Counted from the stretch's first letter, positions 1 to 7,575 are shown. The stretch is DNA of 26,630 bases from JACQKA01 sp964462785 (GCA_964462785.1 CAYWZA010000014.1:1-26630); one strand, 5' to 3'. Numbers and translations are program-made. Notes: generated by a model not told the origin, from the letters alone.

Positions 1-1
1 C

Positions 2-223
2 ACTAGGCTGGTAATGTACAAGGTTGGTGTTCAAAAATATGGGGGAGGGTCACCACAGCTTGCTCAGCCAGATGGCACCTCCTTCACATCGCCACTCAAT
101 GGAGAACCGACTAGTGAAATCACCAAGCGCACTACGTACACATTGCGCTGTATAGATCTGCACGGGCAGATGCAGGAGAAGTATGCTTTTGTAAGCATCA
201 GACCGAGGGTGAATGAGCACTAG
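2..223 (+). CDS. C-terminal end of a surface (Ig-like) protein, partial
   Basis: The frame is open from the left edge (residues T-R-L-V precede the first ATG), so this is best read as the 3' end of a gene that begins outside the window. The ending T-T-Y-T-L-R-C-I-D-L-H-G resembles the last beta strands of Ig-like domains common in secreted proteins of Parcubacteria. The following gene is also a secreted protein, which fits a surface-protein cluster. No Shine-Dalgarno or -10 box supports the internal ATG at 14 as a start, but a small independent gene cannot be excluded. Function unknown. Confidence 0.5.
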   Translation, partial: TRLVMYKVGVQKYGGGSPQLAQPDGTSFTSPLNGEPTSEITKRTTYTLRCIDLHGQMQEKYAFVSIRPRVNEH

Positions 224-271
224 AGTTTGAGGCGAAGTAAGCTATAGAAAAATAGGGGAAAGCACATAGCG

Positions 272-280
272 TTATCCACA
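272..280 (+). other. perfect DnaA-box 9-mer
   Basis: TTATCCACA matches the DnaA box consensus exactly and lies in the gap between two surface-protein genes. A one-mismatch copy on the other strand (GGTGGATAA, 1808-1816) precedes gap. Two scattered boxes with no AT-rich array do not make an origin; a chance match is possible. Confidence 0.3.
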
Positions 281-320
281 GATAAGCACAGAGAGATAGT
301 AGGGTGTTTTAATAGCAAAC

Positions 321-326
321 TATACT
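321..326 (+). promoter_or_regulatory. -10 box TATACT of the 334 gene
   Basis: TATACT ends 7 nt before the ATG at 334, so transcription should start one base before or at the start codon. No convincing -35 hexamer is seen. It belongs to the recurring leaderless promoter class of this window. Confidence 0.6.
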
Positions 327-333
327 TACCAAT

Positions 334-1725
334 ATGATACTAAAGAAATTTGCTGTAGGCGCATTGTTGCTTGCATGTCCAGTTGGCATCGTCGCTGCGC
401 AAACAGAAGGTGACGAATTCGATGTTGGTCTACCGACAAGCGAGGCACCCGCAAACACAGTCTCTTGTTTTGATTACTACGAATTCGGCTCAGTGCAAGC
501 CAATCTTACCGCACCCATATCGAGTACAATCTCAGGATCTAAAATTATATTTTCCGGCACGATAGTGAACAATAACCCCTATCCCATAGTAGATGGCACA
601 CTATACGTAAAGATTTTCAGGAGTCGTGGAGCGAGCAATGACGGAAACGGACCCGAAGTGGTAGATCAATTCTTTGCGCTCGGAGACATAGTCATCCCTG
701 CAAAAAATTCAGTCCCCGCTTCGTTTACGTGGAACGTGCCGAGCAATGCGATAAGTGGAGAGTATCAACTCGCGACATTCTTTACGACATCGAGAAAATT
801 TAATTTGCTAGGGCTTTCATTCACGGATGATGTGGTGGGCAACACAGTGCCATTTCGTGTGGTGAGCGAGCAAAAAGGAACTGTCGCTTTTGATAAGGCG
901 GCGGTTGAGGTTGATGGCGAAGCGTATCGTTTTGCTGCATTTCCACCAAGGACATCAGAAACAGATGCAGTTGATGTGACTGCTGTCGTCAAGAACTCGA
1001 CCAACAAAGCAGAGAAAGCAACAATAAGCTGGACAGTGTATCAATGGGACGCACAGCTCAGAAGCAATGCGGTTCAGGAAAAAACAGAGACTGTTACTGT
1101 TGCAGCGCAGGGGTCAGCCCCTGTCTCAATTACCGTAAGCGATGCTCGGCACCCTGTGTACCTTGTTGTCGGGACGCTTACTTGGCGCGACACGAAATCA
1201 ATCATTGGTGTCCGTTTTGTACGAAGCGGCATAGACAGATTGCGGATAAATTTTCCAGGAGTGACCGATTTTCCAATCATCAGAGGTCAGGAAAACACTG
1301 TATTCTCATGCTTGCATAATGCCGGCGAGAACGCGGTAGTACCAAACGGACGCCTTGAATTAGCATTGCTTGATGGGGATGAAAACATCATCCATGAATA
1401 CGTGTACGAAGGAGATGTCACCGGTGCAATGATGGGCGTTGCAGAAAAATTTGTTCCCCAGAAAAATTATGATCGCTTTGCACTTGAGGCGCGCTTGTAT
1501 GAAGGAGAGGAAATTATCGAAAATGTGCGCCTGGAATATGATTGCAACACTATCAACCCCGCAACATGTGCCGCGGTGAGTGCCACTGAAGCCTTCGACT
1601 TCGCGAGCTTGCTCGGTGGTGACTTCGGACCGATTGCAGTTGTCATCGTCATTGCTGCGCTTCTCGTAGTGGCGATTGTTGTGCGGATGTGGTTTCGCGT
1701 CCCCACACCTCCTCCGGCAATGTAA
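334..1725 (+). CDS. secreted membrane-anchored surface protein, function unknown
   Basis: A 463-aa protein with an N-terminal signal peptide (K4-K5, hydrophobic core residues 6-21, plausible cleavage after V-A-A at 20-22), a long beta-rich ectodomain, and a C-terminal membrane helix (about 432-451) followed by a short R-M-W-F-R tail. L-L-A-C at 12-15 resembles a weak lipobox, but the hydrophobic stretch continues past it, so ordinary cleavage is favoured. The ectodomain alternates beta strands such as I-I-F-S-G-T-I-V-N-N-N and A-V-V-K-N-S-T-N-K-A, typical of CARDB/Ig-like adhesion folds, but I cannot assign a family. The protein should sit outside the cell, tethered at its C terminus. The start is supported by the -10 box just upstream. 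Confidence 0.85.
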   Translation: MILKKFAVGALLLACPVGIVAAQTEGDEFDVGLPTSEAPANTVSCFDYYEFGSVQANLTAPISSTISGSKIIFSGTIVNNNPYPIVDGTLYVKIFRSRGASNDGNGPEVVDQFFALGDIVIPAKNSVPASFTWNVPSNAISGEYQLATFFTTSRKFNLLGLSFTDDVVGNTVPFRVVSEQKGTVAFDKAAVEVDGEAYRFAAFPPRTSETDAVDVTAVVKNSTNKAEKATISWTVYQWDAQLRSNAVQEKTETVTVAAQGSAPVSITVSDARHPVYLVVGTLTWRDTKSIIGVRFVRSGIDRLRINFPGVTDFPIIRGQENTVFSCLHNAGENAVVPNGRLELALLDGDENIIHEYVYEGDVTGAMMGVAEKFVPQKNYDRFALEARLYEGEEIIENVRLEYDCNTINPATCAAVSATEAFDFASLLGGDFGPIAVVIVIAALLVVAIVVRMWFRVPTPPPAM

Positions 1726-1834
1726 TGCGGGCTTCGTGGAAATTGCGACTTTCTGCCGACCTGTGCCGAGCACCTCATCAATTTTCACCAAACGCGTTTT
1801 CCAGTGCGGTGGATAAGGGCAATAATCTAAGTGC

Positions 1835-1840
1835 TATACT
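1835..1840 (+). promoter_or_regulatory. -10 box TATACT of gap, leaderless
   Basis: TATACT ends exactly 6 nt before the ATG at 1847, so the predicted +1 is the A of ATG. There is no Shine-Dalgarno in the 6-nt gap (AATTCC). Confidence 0.65.
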
Positions 1841-1846
1841 AATTCC

Positions 1847-2881
1847 ATGGCAATACGCGTAGCGATTAATGGCTTCGGGAGAATTGGACGGGCGTTTTTG
1901 CGCGCGGCGCAAGGAAATGCGGAAATTGAAATTGTCGTCATCAATGATTTGGGTGATATCAGTAATCTTGCCTATCTTTTAAAATACGATTCGGTGTACG
2001 GAAGGGCGCCGTTTCCTGTAGAAGTCTCTGCAGGAGCGCTCGTGGTAAATGGTAAAGAAATAGAGGTGATTGCCGAAAAGGACCCGACCCACTTGCCGTG
2101 GAAAGATCACGCTATCGATATTGTCGTGGAATCTACTGGCGTATTCACCACCTATGAAAAAGCGAGCATGCACATCACTGCTGGTGCACGGCGCGTAGTG
2201 ATCACTGCACCCACAAAAGGCGAGCCGGGTGCGAATGTGAATGGCACCAATGGGCATGCGGCGACTGTCTTGATGGGGGTGAATGAGGAAGCGCTCAAGA
2301 CATGCGAAGTGTCCTCAAACGCTTCATGCACCACAAATGCCGCAAGTCCGCTCGTTGCTATTCTTGATGAAACGGTCGGCATTGAGCGCGCACTGCTCAA
2401 TACCGTGCACGCATACACTGCTACCCAAATGATCGTAGATGGTCCTGGGGGCAAGAGCGACATGCGTCGCGGTCGCGCAGCAGCAATCAATATCGTGCCG
2501 TCATCGACTGGCGCAGCGCTTGCCACTGCCGAGGCACACCCGCAGCTCAAAAATAAATTTGACGGCATTGCACTCCGCGTCCCGGTGCCGGCAGGCTCGA
2601 TGGTGGACATCACGTTTATTGCAAAACGCGATACGACAGCCGAAGAGGTGAACACGCTTCTCAAAAAAGCCGCACAGGATCCCCGCTGGCACGGTATCTT
2701 CACGGTGAGTGATGAGCAGCTGGTTTCGACCGACATCGTCGGTAACCCGCACGCATCGATCGCTGATCTCACAATGACCCGCGTCATTGGCAACTTGGTA
2801 AAAGTGCTCGCGTGGTACGACAACGAAATGGGGTATGCTCACACGCTTTTGCGGCACGTGGTCACTGCAGGTGCTCGCTGA
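1847..2881 (+). CDS. gap: glyceraldehyde-3-phosphate dehydrogenase, type I
   Basis: Glycolytic enzyme oxidising glyceraldehyde 3-phosphate to 1,3-bisphosphoglycerate with NAD. The 344-aa length is normal. It has the N-terminal Rossmann motif I-N-G-F-G-R-I-G (7-14), Asp34 in V-I-N-D (the usual NAD-preferring position), the active-site signature S-S-N-A-S-C-T-T-N with Cys161, the partner His188 in N-T-V-H-A-Y, and the C-terminal W-Y-D-N-E-M-G-Y. It leads the rpiB/rpe-like genes, so it joins lower glycolysis to pentose phosphate interconversion. It ends with TGA, evidence that TGA is a stop here. The ATG lies directly behind a -10 box. Confidence 0.97.
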   Translation: MAIRVAINGFGRIGRAFLRAAQGNAEIEIVVINDLGDISNLAYLLKYDSVYGRAPFPVEVSAGALVVNGKEIEVIAEKDPTHLPWKDHAIDIVVESTGVFTTYEKASMHITAGARRVVITAPTKGEPGANVNGTNGHAATVLMGVNEEALKTCEVSSNASCTTNAASPLVAILDETVGIERALLNTVHAYTATQMIVDGPGGKSDMRRGRAAAINIVPSSTGAALATAEAHPQLKNKFDGIALRVPVPAGSMVDITFIAKRDTTAEEVNTLLKKAAQDPRWHGIFTVSDEQLVSTDIVGNPHASIADLTMTRVIGNLVKVLAWYDNEMGYAHTLLRHVVTAGAR

Positions 2882-2925
2882 CAAATCGAGCGTCCACGCG
2901 GCGTTTAGAAAGTATTTTTCAGTGG

Positions 2926-2931
2926 TATACT
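2926..2931 (+). promoter_or_regulatory. -10 box TATACT of rpiB, leaderless
   Basis: TGGTATACT, with TATACT ending 6 nt before ATG 2938. rpiB thus has its own start signal although only 56 nt separate it from gap. The box also decides the start, because the open frame continues upstream into gap. Confidence 0.65.
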
Positions 2932-2937
2932 TCTCGC

Positions 2938-3432
2938 ATGAAAGTCTATTTTGCTGCTGATCACGCCGGATTCGCACTCAAGGCGATGTTGATGGAGTAT
3001 GTGAGCTCGAGGGGGTATGGAGTCGAGGATGTTGGTGCGTATGAGCTCAACATGGAGGATGATTATCCGCCGTATGTGGCGAAGGCGGTGCGTGCCGTCG
3101 CCGAATCTCCGGATGGCAGCCGTGCTATCGTGATCGGCGGTTCGGGGCAGGGTGAGGCTATGGTTGCGAATCGCTTTCAGGGAGTGCGCGCGGCGGTCTA
3201 TTACGGCGGCGGGCGCGAGCAATCCGATGCGACAGGAAAAACATTCGATGTCGTTGCGTCCTCACGTGTGCATAATGATGCAAACGTGCTGGCGATTGGA
3301 GCGCGTTTCGTGAGCGAAGATGAAGCGACCCGTGCCGTTGATACATGGCTCGAGACTCCCTTCACCGGTGAGTCGCGGCATGTGCGCCGCATTGCGCAGA
3401 TTGATGAGCATGCTGCAGACAGTCACACCTAA
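2938..3432 (+). CDS. rpiB: ribose-5-phosphate isomerase B
   Basis: A 164-aa RpiB/LacAB-family isomerase interconverting ribose 5-phosphate and ribulose 5-phosphate. The N terminus M-K-V-Y-F-A-A-D-H-A-G-F is the family signature. The active-site loop reads I-G-G-S-G-Q-G-E (66-73): the Cys of the E. coli-type enzyme is Gly, and Glu73 stands where actinobacterial RpiB (M. tuberculosis type) uses a glutamate as base. The ribose-binding S-R-x-H-N-D-A-N-V-L segment (109-118) is intact. The frame is open upstream to 2812, but ATG 2938 follows a -10 box by 6 nt and begins the conserved core, so I chose it. The rpe-like gene starts 2 nt after the stop. Confidence 0.93.
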   Translation: MKVYFAADHAGFALKAMLMEYVSSRGYGVEDVGAYELNMEDDYPPYVAKAVRAVAESPDGSRAIVIGGSGQGEAMVANRFQGVRAAVYYGGGREQSDATGKTFDVVASSRVHNDANVLAIGARFVSEDEATRAVDTWLETPFTGESRHVRRIAQIDEHAADSHT

Positions 3433-3434
3433 GT

Positions 3435-4148
3435 ATGGCAGAGTCCAGCGCCGCCTTGGCAGCAGTTGCAATTGTACCGGCTATCATGCCGAAAGATCGC
3501 AACGAACTCCACCTGCTCGCTGACTTGCTGCATCCTTTTGCACAAAGCATTCAGCTCGATGTGGCGGATGGTTTGCTCACGCCAGAGACCACCTGGCCGT
3601 TCATTGCGCCTGGGCAGGCAGAACACCTTGGCGAACTACCGCTTCCTTTTGCGAGCGATCTCGTGTGGGAAGCCCATCTCATGACAAAGCAGCCGCAGGC
3701 GCTCGGCGAGCAGCTCATTGATGCGGGTGTCAAGCGCGTTATTGCACACATTGAATCGTGCGGCAGCGTCGAGAAAGCGCGCGCGATTTTTGAAAGTTGG
3801 CACACGCGTGGTGCCGAGGTCGGCATTTCACTGCTGCTTGATACGCCCATATCTGCGATTGAGGATCTCATCCACGATGTCGAATTCGTGCAGGTGATGA
3901 GTATCGCCGAAATCGGCGCGCAAGGGCACCCATTTGATCCGCGCACGATGGTGCGCGTGCGGGAGTTGCGCAATCGGTATCCCCATATCGTGATCACTGT
4001 GGATGGAGGAGTAAATATACATAATGCGCCGGATCTGGTCGCCGCGGGAGCAAATCGTCTCTGCGTCGGCTCTGCGATTGTTCGTGCCGAAGATCCACTC
4101 ACCGCATACGAGGAATTGATGCACATCGTGAGTCGTCCCGAGGTATAG
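3435..4148 (+). CDS. ribulose-phosphate 3-epimerase-like TIM barrel protein, divergent
   Basis: A 237-aa (beta/alpha)8 protein with the Rpe family layout: Q-L-D-V-A-D-G (40-46) for the canonical H-x-D-V-M-D-G, E-A-H-L-M (79-83), A-H-I-E (104-107), G-I-S-L-L-L-D-T-P (130-138) and I-T-V-D-G-G-V (187-193). Three of four metal ligands are kept (Asp42, His81, Asp190), but the first His is Gln40, the following Met is Ala, and the usual N-P-G-F-G-G-Q loop reads I-A-E-I-G-A-Q-G. It could be a genuine but diverged epimerase for ribulose/xylulose 5-phosphate, which would supply the transketolase encoded just downstream, or a related epimerase. It starts 2 nt after rpiB and is surely cotranscribed. Confidence 0.8.
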   Translation: MAESSAALAAVAIVPAIMPKDRNELHLLADLLHPFAQSIQLDVADGLLTPETTWPFIAPGQAEHLGELPLPFASDLVWEAHLMTKQPQALGEQLIDAGVKRVIAHIESCGSVEKARAIFESWHTRGAEVGISLLLDTPISAIEDLIHDVEFVQVMSIAEIGAQGHPFDPRTMVRVRELRNRYPHIVITVDGGVNIHNAPDLVAAGANRLCVGSAIVRAEDPLTAYEELMHIVSRPEV

Positions 4149-4152
4149 AAAC

Positions 4153-4180
4153 CCCGCGAGAACACATACGTTCTCGCGGG
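4153..4180. terminator. strong hairpin between convergent genes
   Basis: A perfect 11-bp stem (4153-4163 with 4170-4180) and a 6-nt loop lie 5 nt behind the rpe-like stop. Only a short T run (ATTT) follows, and on the opposite strand a short GGTTTC, so it is a weak-tract terminator probably serving both the gap-rpiB-rpe transcript and the convergent minus-strand gene. Confidence 0.65.
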
Positions 4181-4194
4181 ATTTGCTGCTGACA

Positions 4195-4208
4195 TGTCGG
4201 CGCCGACA
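4195..4208. repeat. 14-nt perfect palindrome
   Basis: TGTCGGCGCCGACA is a gap-free palindrome in the 79-nt space between the convergent genes. It may be a second termination or protein-binding element; nothing more can be said. Confidence 0.35.
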
Positions 4209-4227
4209 GAGACGCAATCTACACCTT

Positions 4228-4488
4228 CTATTTTTTCCTGCGATATTTTGCCCATTCGCGCATGCGGGTGATAATTTCGATACTAATGGCGGCGAAAATG
4301 ACAGGGGAAAGCACCATTAACCATCCGAATAGGAAGTCGATGAATCCTCGGTCAGAAGTCCGGAATCCGCTACCGCCATAATGCGTTTTCATGATGAGCG
4401 CAAGAGGAATGAGACCAAACTCGATAAGCATAAGCACTACAAAAAAGACACCTAAGAGAACGTAGAACTTCTTGACTGGAAGCTCCAT
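4228..4488 (-). CDS. small two-helix membrane protein, unknown
   Basis: An 86-aa protein with two hydrophobic helices (about residues 8-33 and 50-72), a loop carrying H-Y-G-G-S-G-F-R-T-S-D-R, and a basic tail R-E-W-A-K-Y-R-R-K-K that should lie in the cytoplasm. No enzymatic motif is visible. A Shine-Dalgarno GGGAG (plus strand 4496-4500) lies 7 nt upstream of the ATG, which supports a real gene with a leadered mRNA. It is divergent from the transketolase genes and shares a 39-nt control region with them. Confidence 0.7.
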   Translation of the reverse strand: MELPVKKFYVLLGVFFVVLMLIEFGLIPLALIMKTHYGGSGFRTSDRGFIDFLFGWLMVLSPVIFAAISIEIITRMREWAKYRRKK

Positions 4489-4498
4489 TGTGCCACTC

Positions 4499-4514
4499 CC
4501 TCAATATCTTGAGG
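4499..4514. promoter_or_regulatory. palindrome in the divergent tkt / membrane-gene control region
   Basis: CCTCAA-TATC-TTGAGG is a 6-bp inverted repeat touching the -10 box of the transketolase gene and overlapping the Shine-Dalgarno of the divergent gene. It could be an operator or a small hairpin; unproven. Confidence 0.3.
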
Positions 4515-4520
4515 TATACT
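4515..4520 (+). promoter_or_regulatory. -10 box TATACT of transketolase N subunit
   Basis: TATACT ends 7 nt before ATG 4528, another near-leaderless start. Confidence 0.6.
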
Positions 4521-4527
4521 ACGATAT

Positions 4528-5391
4528 ATGCTCATCGATGCAAAGGCACAGATGATCCAAGAGAAAGCTGAAGCCATACGCGAGTCGATTATCGACATGC
4601 TCATTACGGCTGGCTCAGGGCACACCGCAGGTCCATTGGGCATGACAGACATTTTCGCACTACTCTATTTTCATGTACTAAAGCACGATCCACAGAACCC
4701 AACTTGGCCAGAGCGCGATCGCCTCATTCTCTCGAATGGTCACATTTGTCCCGTGCAATATGCCACAATGGCACACGCCGGATATTTTCCCGTTGACGAA
4801 TTACAAACATTGCGTAAATTCGGCTCGCGTCTGCAAGGGCATCCGCATCGCGAATATCTCGATAGTATCGAGGTGAGCTCCGGTCCCTTGGGGAGTGGGC
4901 TTGGGCAGGCTGTCGGCATGGCGATTGCAGAGCGGATTGATCATGGCCTGCAGTCGCAGAAATATTTTTATGCACTGCTTTCAGATGGCGAGCATGATTG
5001 CGGCGTCATGTGGGAAGCGGCAATGCTCGCGGGCCGTGAGCGATTACAAAATCTCATTGCAATTATTGATCGCAACAACATTCAGATTGATGGCAACACC
5101 GAAGACATCATGCCGCTCGAGCCTCTGCGCGCAAAGTGGGAAGCATTCAATTGGCATGTGCAGGAAGTGGACGGGCACAATCTGGAGCAGATTGATATGG
5201 CGATAGGCGAAGCGAAGAGTGTTAATGCAAAACCATCAGTCATCATTGCGCACACCATCCCCGGTAAAGGCGTGCCGGAAATCGAACGCGATTTCCGTTG
5301 GCATGGCAAGTCGCCAAACAAAGAGGAGGGCGCGCGCTTTCTGCACGAACTCCGCACATTGAGCGGAAAAATTGTCAGTGAACATCAATAA
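4528..5391 (+). CDS. transketolase, N-terminal (pyrophosphate-binding) subunit
   Basis: The 287-aa thiamine diphosphate-binding half of a split transketolase, which moves two-carbon units between ketose and aldose phosphates. Visible motifs: G-S-G-H-T-A-G-P-L-G (29-38), S-N-G-H (69-72), Q-G-H-P-H (103-107), S-S-G-P-L-G-S-G-L-G (117-126), and the Mg/ThDP motif S-D-G-E ... N-N (152-155 to 183-184; the family has G-D-G-E). The C-terminal W-H-G-K-S-P-N segment is typical. The second half follows immediately, and the two proteins should form the active heterotetramer. With rpiB and the rpe-like gene upstream, this supplies most of the non-oxidative pentose phosphate branch; no transaldolase is seen. 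Confidence 0.93.
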   Translation: MLIDAKAQMIQEKAEAIRESIIDMLITAGSGHTAGPLGMTDIFALLYFHVLKHDPQNPTWPERDRLILSNGHICPVQYATMAHAGYFPVDELQTLRKFGSRLQGHPHREYLDSIEVSSGPLGSGLGQAVGMAIAERIDHGLQSQKYFYALLSDGEHDCGVMWEAAMLAGRERLQNLIAIIDRNNIQIDGNTEDIMPLEPLRAKWEAFNWHVQEVDGHNLEQIDMAIGEAKSVNAKPSVIIAHTIPGKGVPEIERDFRWHGKSPNKEEGARFLHELRTLSGKIVSEHQ

Positions 5392-5392
5392 T

Positions 5393-6382
5393 ATGCTAAA
5401 CGTTACTGTAAAATTGCAGGAAAAAATGTTCGACGAAAAGCCGGAGGCGGTGCCGCTTCGAAATGGTTTTGGTGAAGGGTTGGTTGAGGCTGCGCGTGCG
5501 GATGCGAATGTGGTTGGTCTCTGCGCGGATCTCACAGAAAGCACGCGCATGGAGGCATTTCGAAAAGAATTCCCTAATCGCTTTGTCGAAATCGGAGTTG
5601 CCGAGCAGAGTTTGGCTATTACAGCATCCGGCATGGCTGCGATGGGAAAAGTGCCGTTCATCACGTCATATGCGATGTTTTCCCCAGGGCGCAATTGGGA
5701 GCAAATCCGGACGACCATTTGCTACAACGATCGCCCAGTGAAAATTGTTGGCTCGCACGCGGGTATTTCTGTCGGTCCTGACGGCGGCACACATCAGGCA
5801 ATTGAGGATGTGGCGATTATGCGCGTGATCCCGAAGATGGTGGTGCTCGTGCCATGCGATACTCACGAGGCAAAGCGCGCGACGCTCGCTATTGCTAAAG
5901 CCCCCGTGCCGGCGTATCTGCGCCTTGCGAGAGAGCAGACCCCGATTATGACCACACTGGAAACGCCATTTGAAATAGGGAAGGCGTATGAAATGTGGCG
6001 ATCCGATGCGCCGCAGGTTGCGTTTATCGGCTGCGGTCCACTGCTCCACAACGCGCTCAAAGCTGCAAAGCAATTAGGCGAGGAAGGTATTGGCTCGGTG
6101 GTGCTTAATGCGCACACCGTAAAGCCGATCGATGGTGAGACGATCGTTGCGCTTGCAAAAGAAATTGGCGCGGTGGTTACGGTGGAGGAGCATCAGGTTG
6201 CCGGCGGTCTGGGGAGCGCGGTAGCTGAGGTGCTCGCCGAGAAGCATCCGGTTCCGATAGAGTTTGTGGGGGTGCGAGATCAGTTTGGTCAGTCCGGCAC
6301 TCCGGATGAGCTCATCGAGCACTACGGCATGGGCATGACGCACATCATTGATGCAGCGCGGCGTGTTATCGGGAGAAGGTAG
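5393..6382 (+). CDS. transketolase, C-terminal (pyrimidine-binding) subunit
   Basis: The pyrimidine-binding half of the split transketolase. It contains L-C-A-D-L-T-E-S-T-R, the cofactor-activating Glu in V-E-I-G-V-A-E-Q, T-S-Y-A-M-F-S-P-G-R-N-W-E-Q-I-R, G-S-H-A-G-I-S-V-G-P-D-G-G-T-H-Q and, near the end, the C-terminal transketolase domain with T-V-E-E-H-Q-V-A-G-G-L-G-S-A and F-G-Q-S-G. The start is uncertain: ATG 5393 lies one base after the stop of the N subunit and allows translational coupling; a TTG at 5372 in frame would overlap it by 20 nt, and ATG 5426 has an AGG 5 nt upstream. About 329 aa from 5393. Confidence 0.92.
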   Translation: MLNVTVKLQEKMFDEKPEAVPLRNGFGEGLVEAARADANVVGLCADLTESTRMEAFRKEFPNRFVEIGVAEQSLAITASGMAAMGKVPFITSYAMFSPGRNWEQIRTTICYNDRPVKIVGSHAGISVGPDGGTHQAIEDVAIMRVIPKMVVLVPCDTHEAKRATLAIAKAPVPAYLRLAREQTPIMTTLETPFEIGKAYEMWRSDAPQVAFIGCGPLLHNALKAAKQLGEEGIGSVVLNAHTVKPIDGETIVALAKEIGAVVTVEEHQVAGGLGSAVAEVLAEKHPVPIEFVGVRDQFGQSGTPDELIEHYGMGMTHIIDAARRVIGRR

Positions 6383-6556
6383 GAGCGGAAGTTTTATTAG
6401 CGACGTAGGGCGAGTGAGATGAAAGACGGAGCGAAGCGGAGTTTTTCATTTCCGAGCCGAGGAGCTAATGCAGGTCCAATACCACGCCGCAGAGCGGCGT
6501 GACTGAGTGAGTGAAACGAACTCCGATGATACCCTGGGGCTCTGCCCCGGGGATCT
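6383..6556. other. hairpin-rich noncoding gap between convergent genes
   Basis: No gene is visible. It holds GAGCGAAGCG (also found in the island after tRNA-Thr), a perfect 7-bp hairpin ACGCCGC-AGA-GCGGCGT (6484-6500), and a 9-bp hairpin with one G-T pair (6532-6552, loop TCT) just beyond the stop of the minus-strand kinase. The hairpins may end both transcripts although no long T run follows them. Confidence 0.5.
6532..6552. terminator. GC-rich hairpin, possible terminator of the pfkB-type gene
   Basis: CCCTGGGGC pairs with GCCCCGGGG around a 3-nt loop, 4 nt past the minus-strand stop. It lacks a clear U tract, so intrinsic termination is uncertain. Confidence 0.4.
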
Positions 6557-7549
6557 TCATAGCTGCGAAATTTTGTATTCCGCCGGAGCTTTTGCGAGCC
6601 ATGCCTCGAGCTCATCCTTGGTGAGCAGGCCTTTTTGCGCGCCGATTTGTTGCACCACAAGTGCTGAATTGATCGGACCACGCATGAGCGCATCAGGGAG
6701 CGACATACCGAACGCGAGCATTGCAGTCACGGTGGAGGCAAACGCGTCACCTGCGCCAGTGCGATTTTTGGGCGGTGCCGGATCGGGATACATAGGGATC
6801 ATCCACGCGCCCTCATCATTCATCATCCACGCGCCCTTGGGACCATCGGTGATGGCAACAATTTTTGGACCGAATGCACGCATGCCGGTCAGAAGTGTTT
6901 TCATGTCTGGTGAAGTATTTTTAAGGATGCGCTGCGCCTCCTCTTTATTGCAGAAGAACAATTCGGTAGCGGCATAGATATCATCTATTTTTCGCTCAGC
7001 GCTTAATTTGATTTGAAATGTACCGGGCTGGAAGGCGAGCTTTGTTTCTGGGTGCGCTTTGATATACGCCGCAAGCTCATGGTGAAATGGCTCGCCATGC
7101 TCGCCGGTTGAGGTGAAATATATCCAGCGCGGCGGCTCCACAAATTGCGGCAGTGCATACGGCCACGGGGCATGTTTGATGAGAATGGTGCGCTCAGCGC
7201 CATATCGGAGCACGTAGTGATGGTGCGTTGCATATTCTGCATGGCGGCGCACGAAAGCGGTATCTAGATGATCTTTCTCCCACGCCGCGAGGCACTCATC
7301 TCCGCCGCGATCAGTACCGATATCGGTCGCGAGCGCGGTGTTAAGCCCGAGGCGTTTTGCGGCGATTGCTGCATTTGCCGCGTTGCCGACACCAGGCACG
7401 AACTCAGCCTCCTCATACGGAATTTTGTCGCCAAAGCGCATCGAGAGCATGCAATTGCTGTTATCAATATTGCAATGGACCTCAGCGTCTTTGAGTGTGA
7501 TGAACGTGTCATTCGTCACATCGCCAATACTCACAAAATCATGCTGCAT
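6557..7549 (-). CDS. PfkB-family sugar kinase
   Basis: A 330-aa ribokinase/PfkB-fold kinase. The substrate-side G-V-G-N-A-A-N-A-A-I-A-A-K-R-L-G (53-68) and the ATP-side signature N-R-T-G-A-G-D-A-F-A-S-T (262-273) with catalytic Asp268 are both intact. The exact substrate cannot be read from sequence; ribose, fructose, adenosine or fructose 6-phosphate are all used in the family. Its divergent partner is a class II aldolase, whose substrate would be made by a fructose-6-phosphate kinase, so a phosphofructokinase role is an attractive inference for an organism showing no classical PfkA in this window. The ATG at 7549 follows a -10 box by 6 nt, supporting the start. Confidence 0.85.
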   Translation of the reverse strand: MQHDFVSIGDVTNDTFITLKDAEVHCNIDNSNCMLSMRFGDKIPYEEAEFVPGVGNAANAAIAAKRLGLNTALATDIGTDRGGDECLAAWEKDHLDTAFVRRHAEYATHHHYVLRYGAERTILIKHAPWPYALPQFVEPPRWIYFTSTGEHGEPFHHELAAYIKAHPETKLAFQPGTFQIKLSAERKIDDIYAATELFFCNKEEAQRILKNTSPDMKTLLTGMRAFGPKIVAITDGPKGAWMMNDEGAWMIPMYPDPAPPKNRTGAGDAFASTVTAMLAFGMSLPDALMRGPINSALVVQQIGAQKGLLTKDELEAWLAKAPAEYKISQL

Positions 7550-7555
7550 GATGGC

Positions 7556-7561
7556 AGTATA
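7556..7561 (-). promoter_or_regulatory. -10 box TATACT of the pfkB-type gene, leaderless
   Basis: On the minus strand TATACT ends 6 nt before the ATG (7549-7547). It lies 8 bp from the -10 box of the divergent aldolase gene. Confidence 0.65.
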
Positions 7562-7569
7562 GCATGTGG

Positions 7570-7575
7570 TACACT
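7570..7575 (+). promoter_or_regulatory. -10 box TACACT of the aldolase gene, leaderless
   Basis: TGTGGTACACT, with TACACT ending 6 nt before ATG 7582. It decides the start, since the open frame runs to 7564, upstream of the box. Its -35 region must fall inside the first codons of the divergent kinase. Confidence 0.65.

Noticed and set aside
2812..2937. 42-residue upstream extension of RpiB
   Set aside because: It overlaps the end of gap and lies upstream of the -10 box; the conserved RpiB N terminus begins at 2938.
6507..6977. 156-aa plus-strand open frame
   Set aside because: It is antisense to the intact PfkB-type kinase gene and has no domain or start signal.
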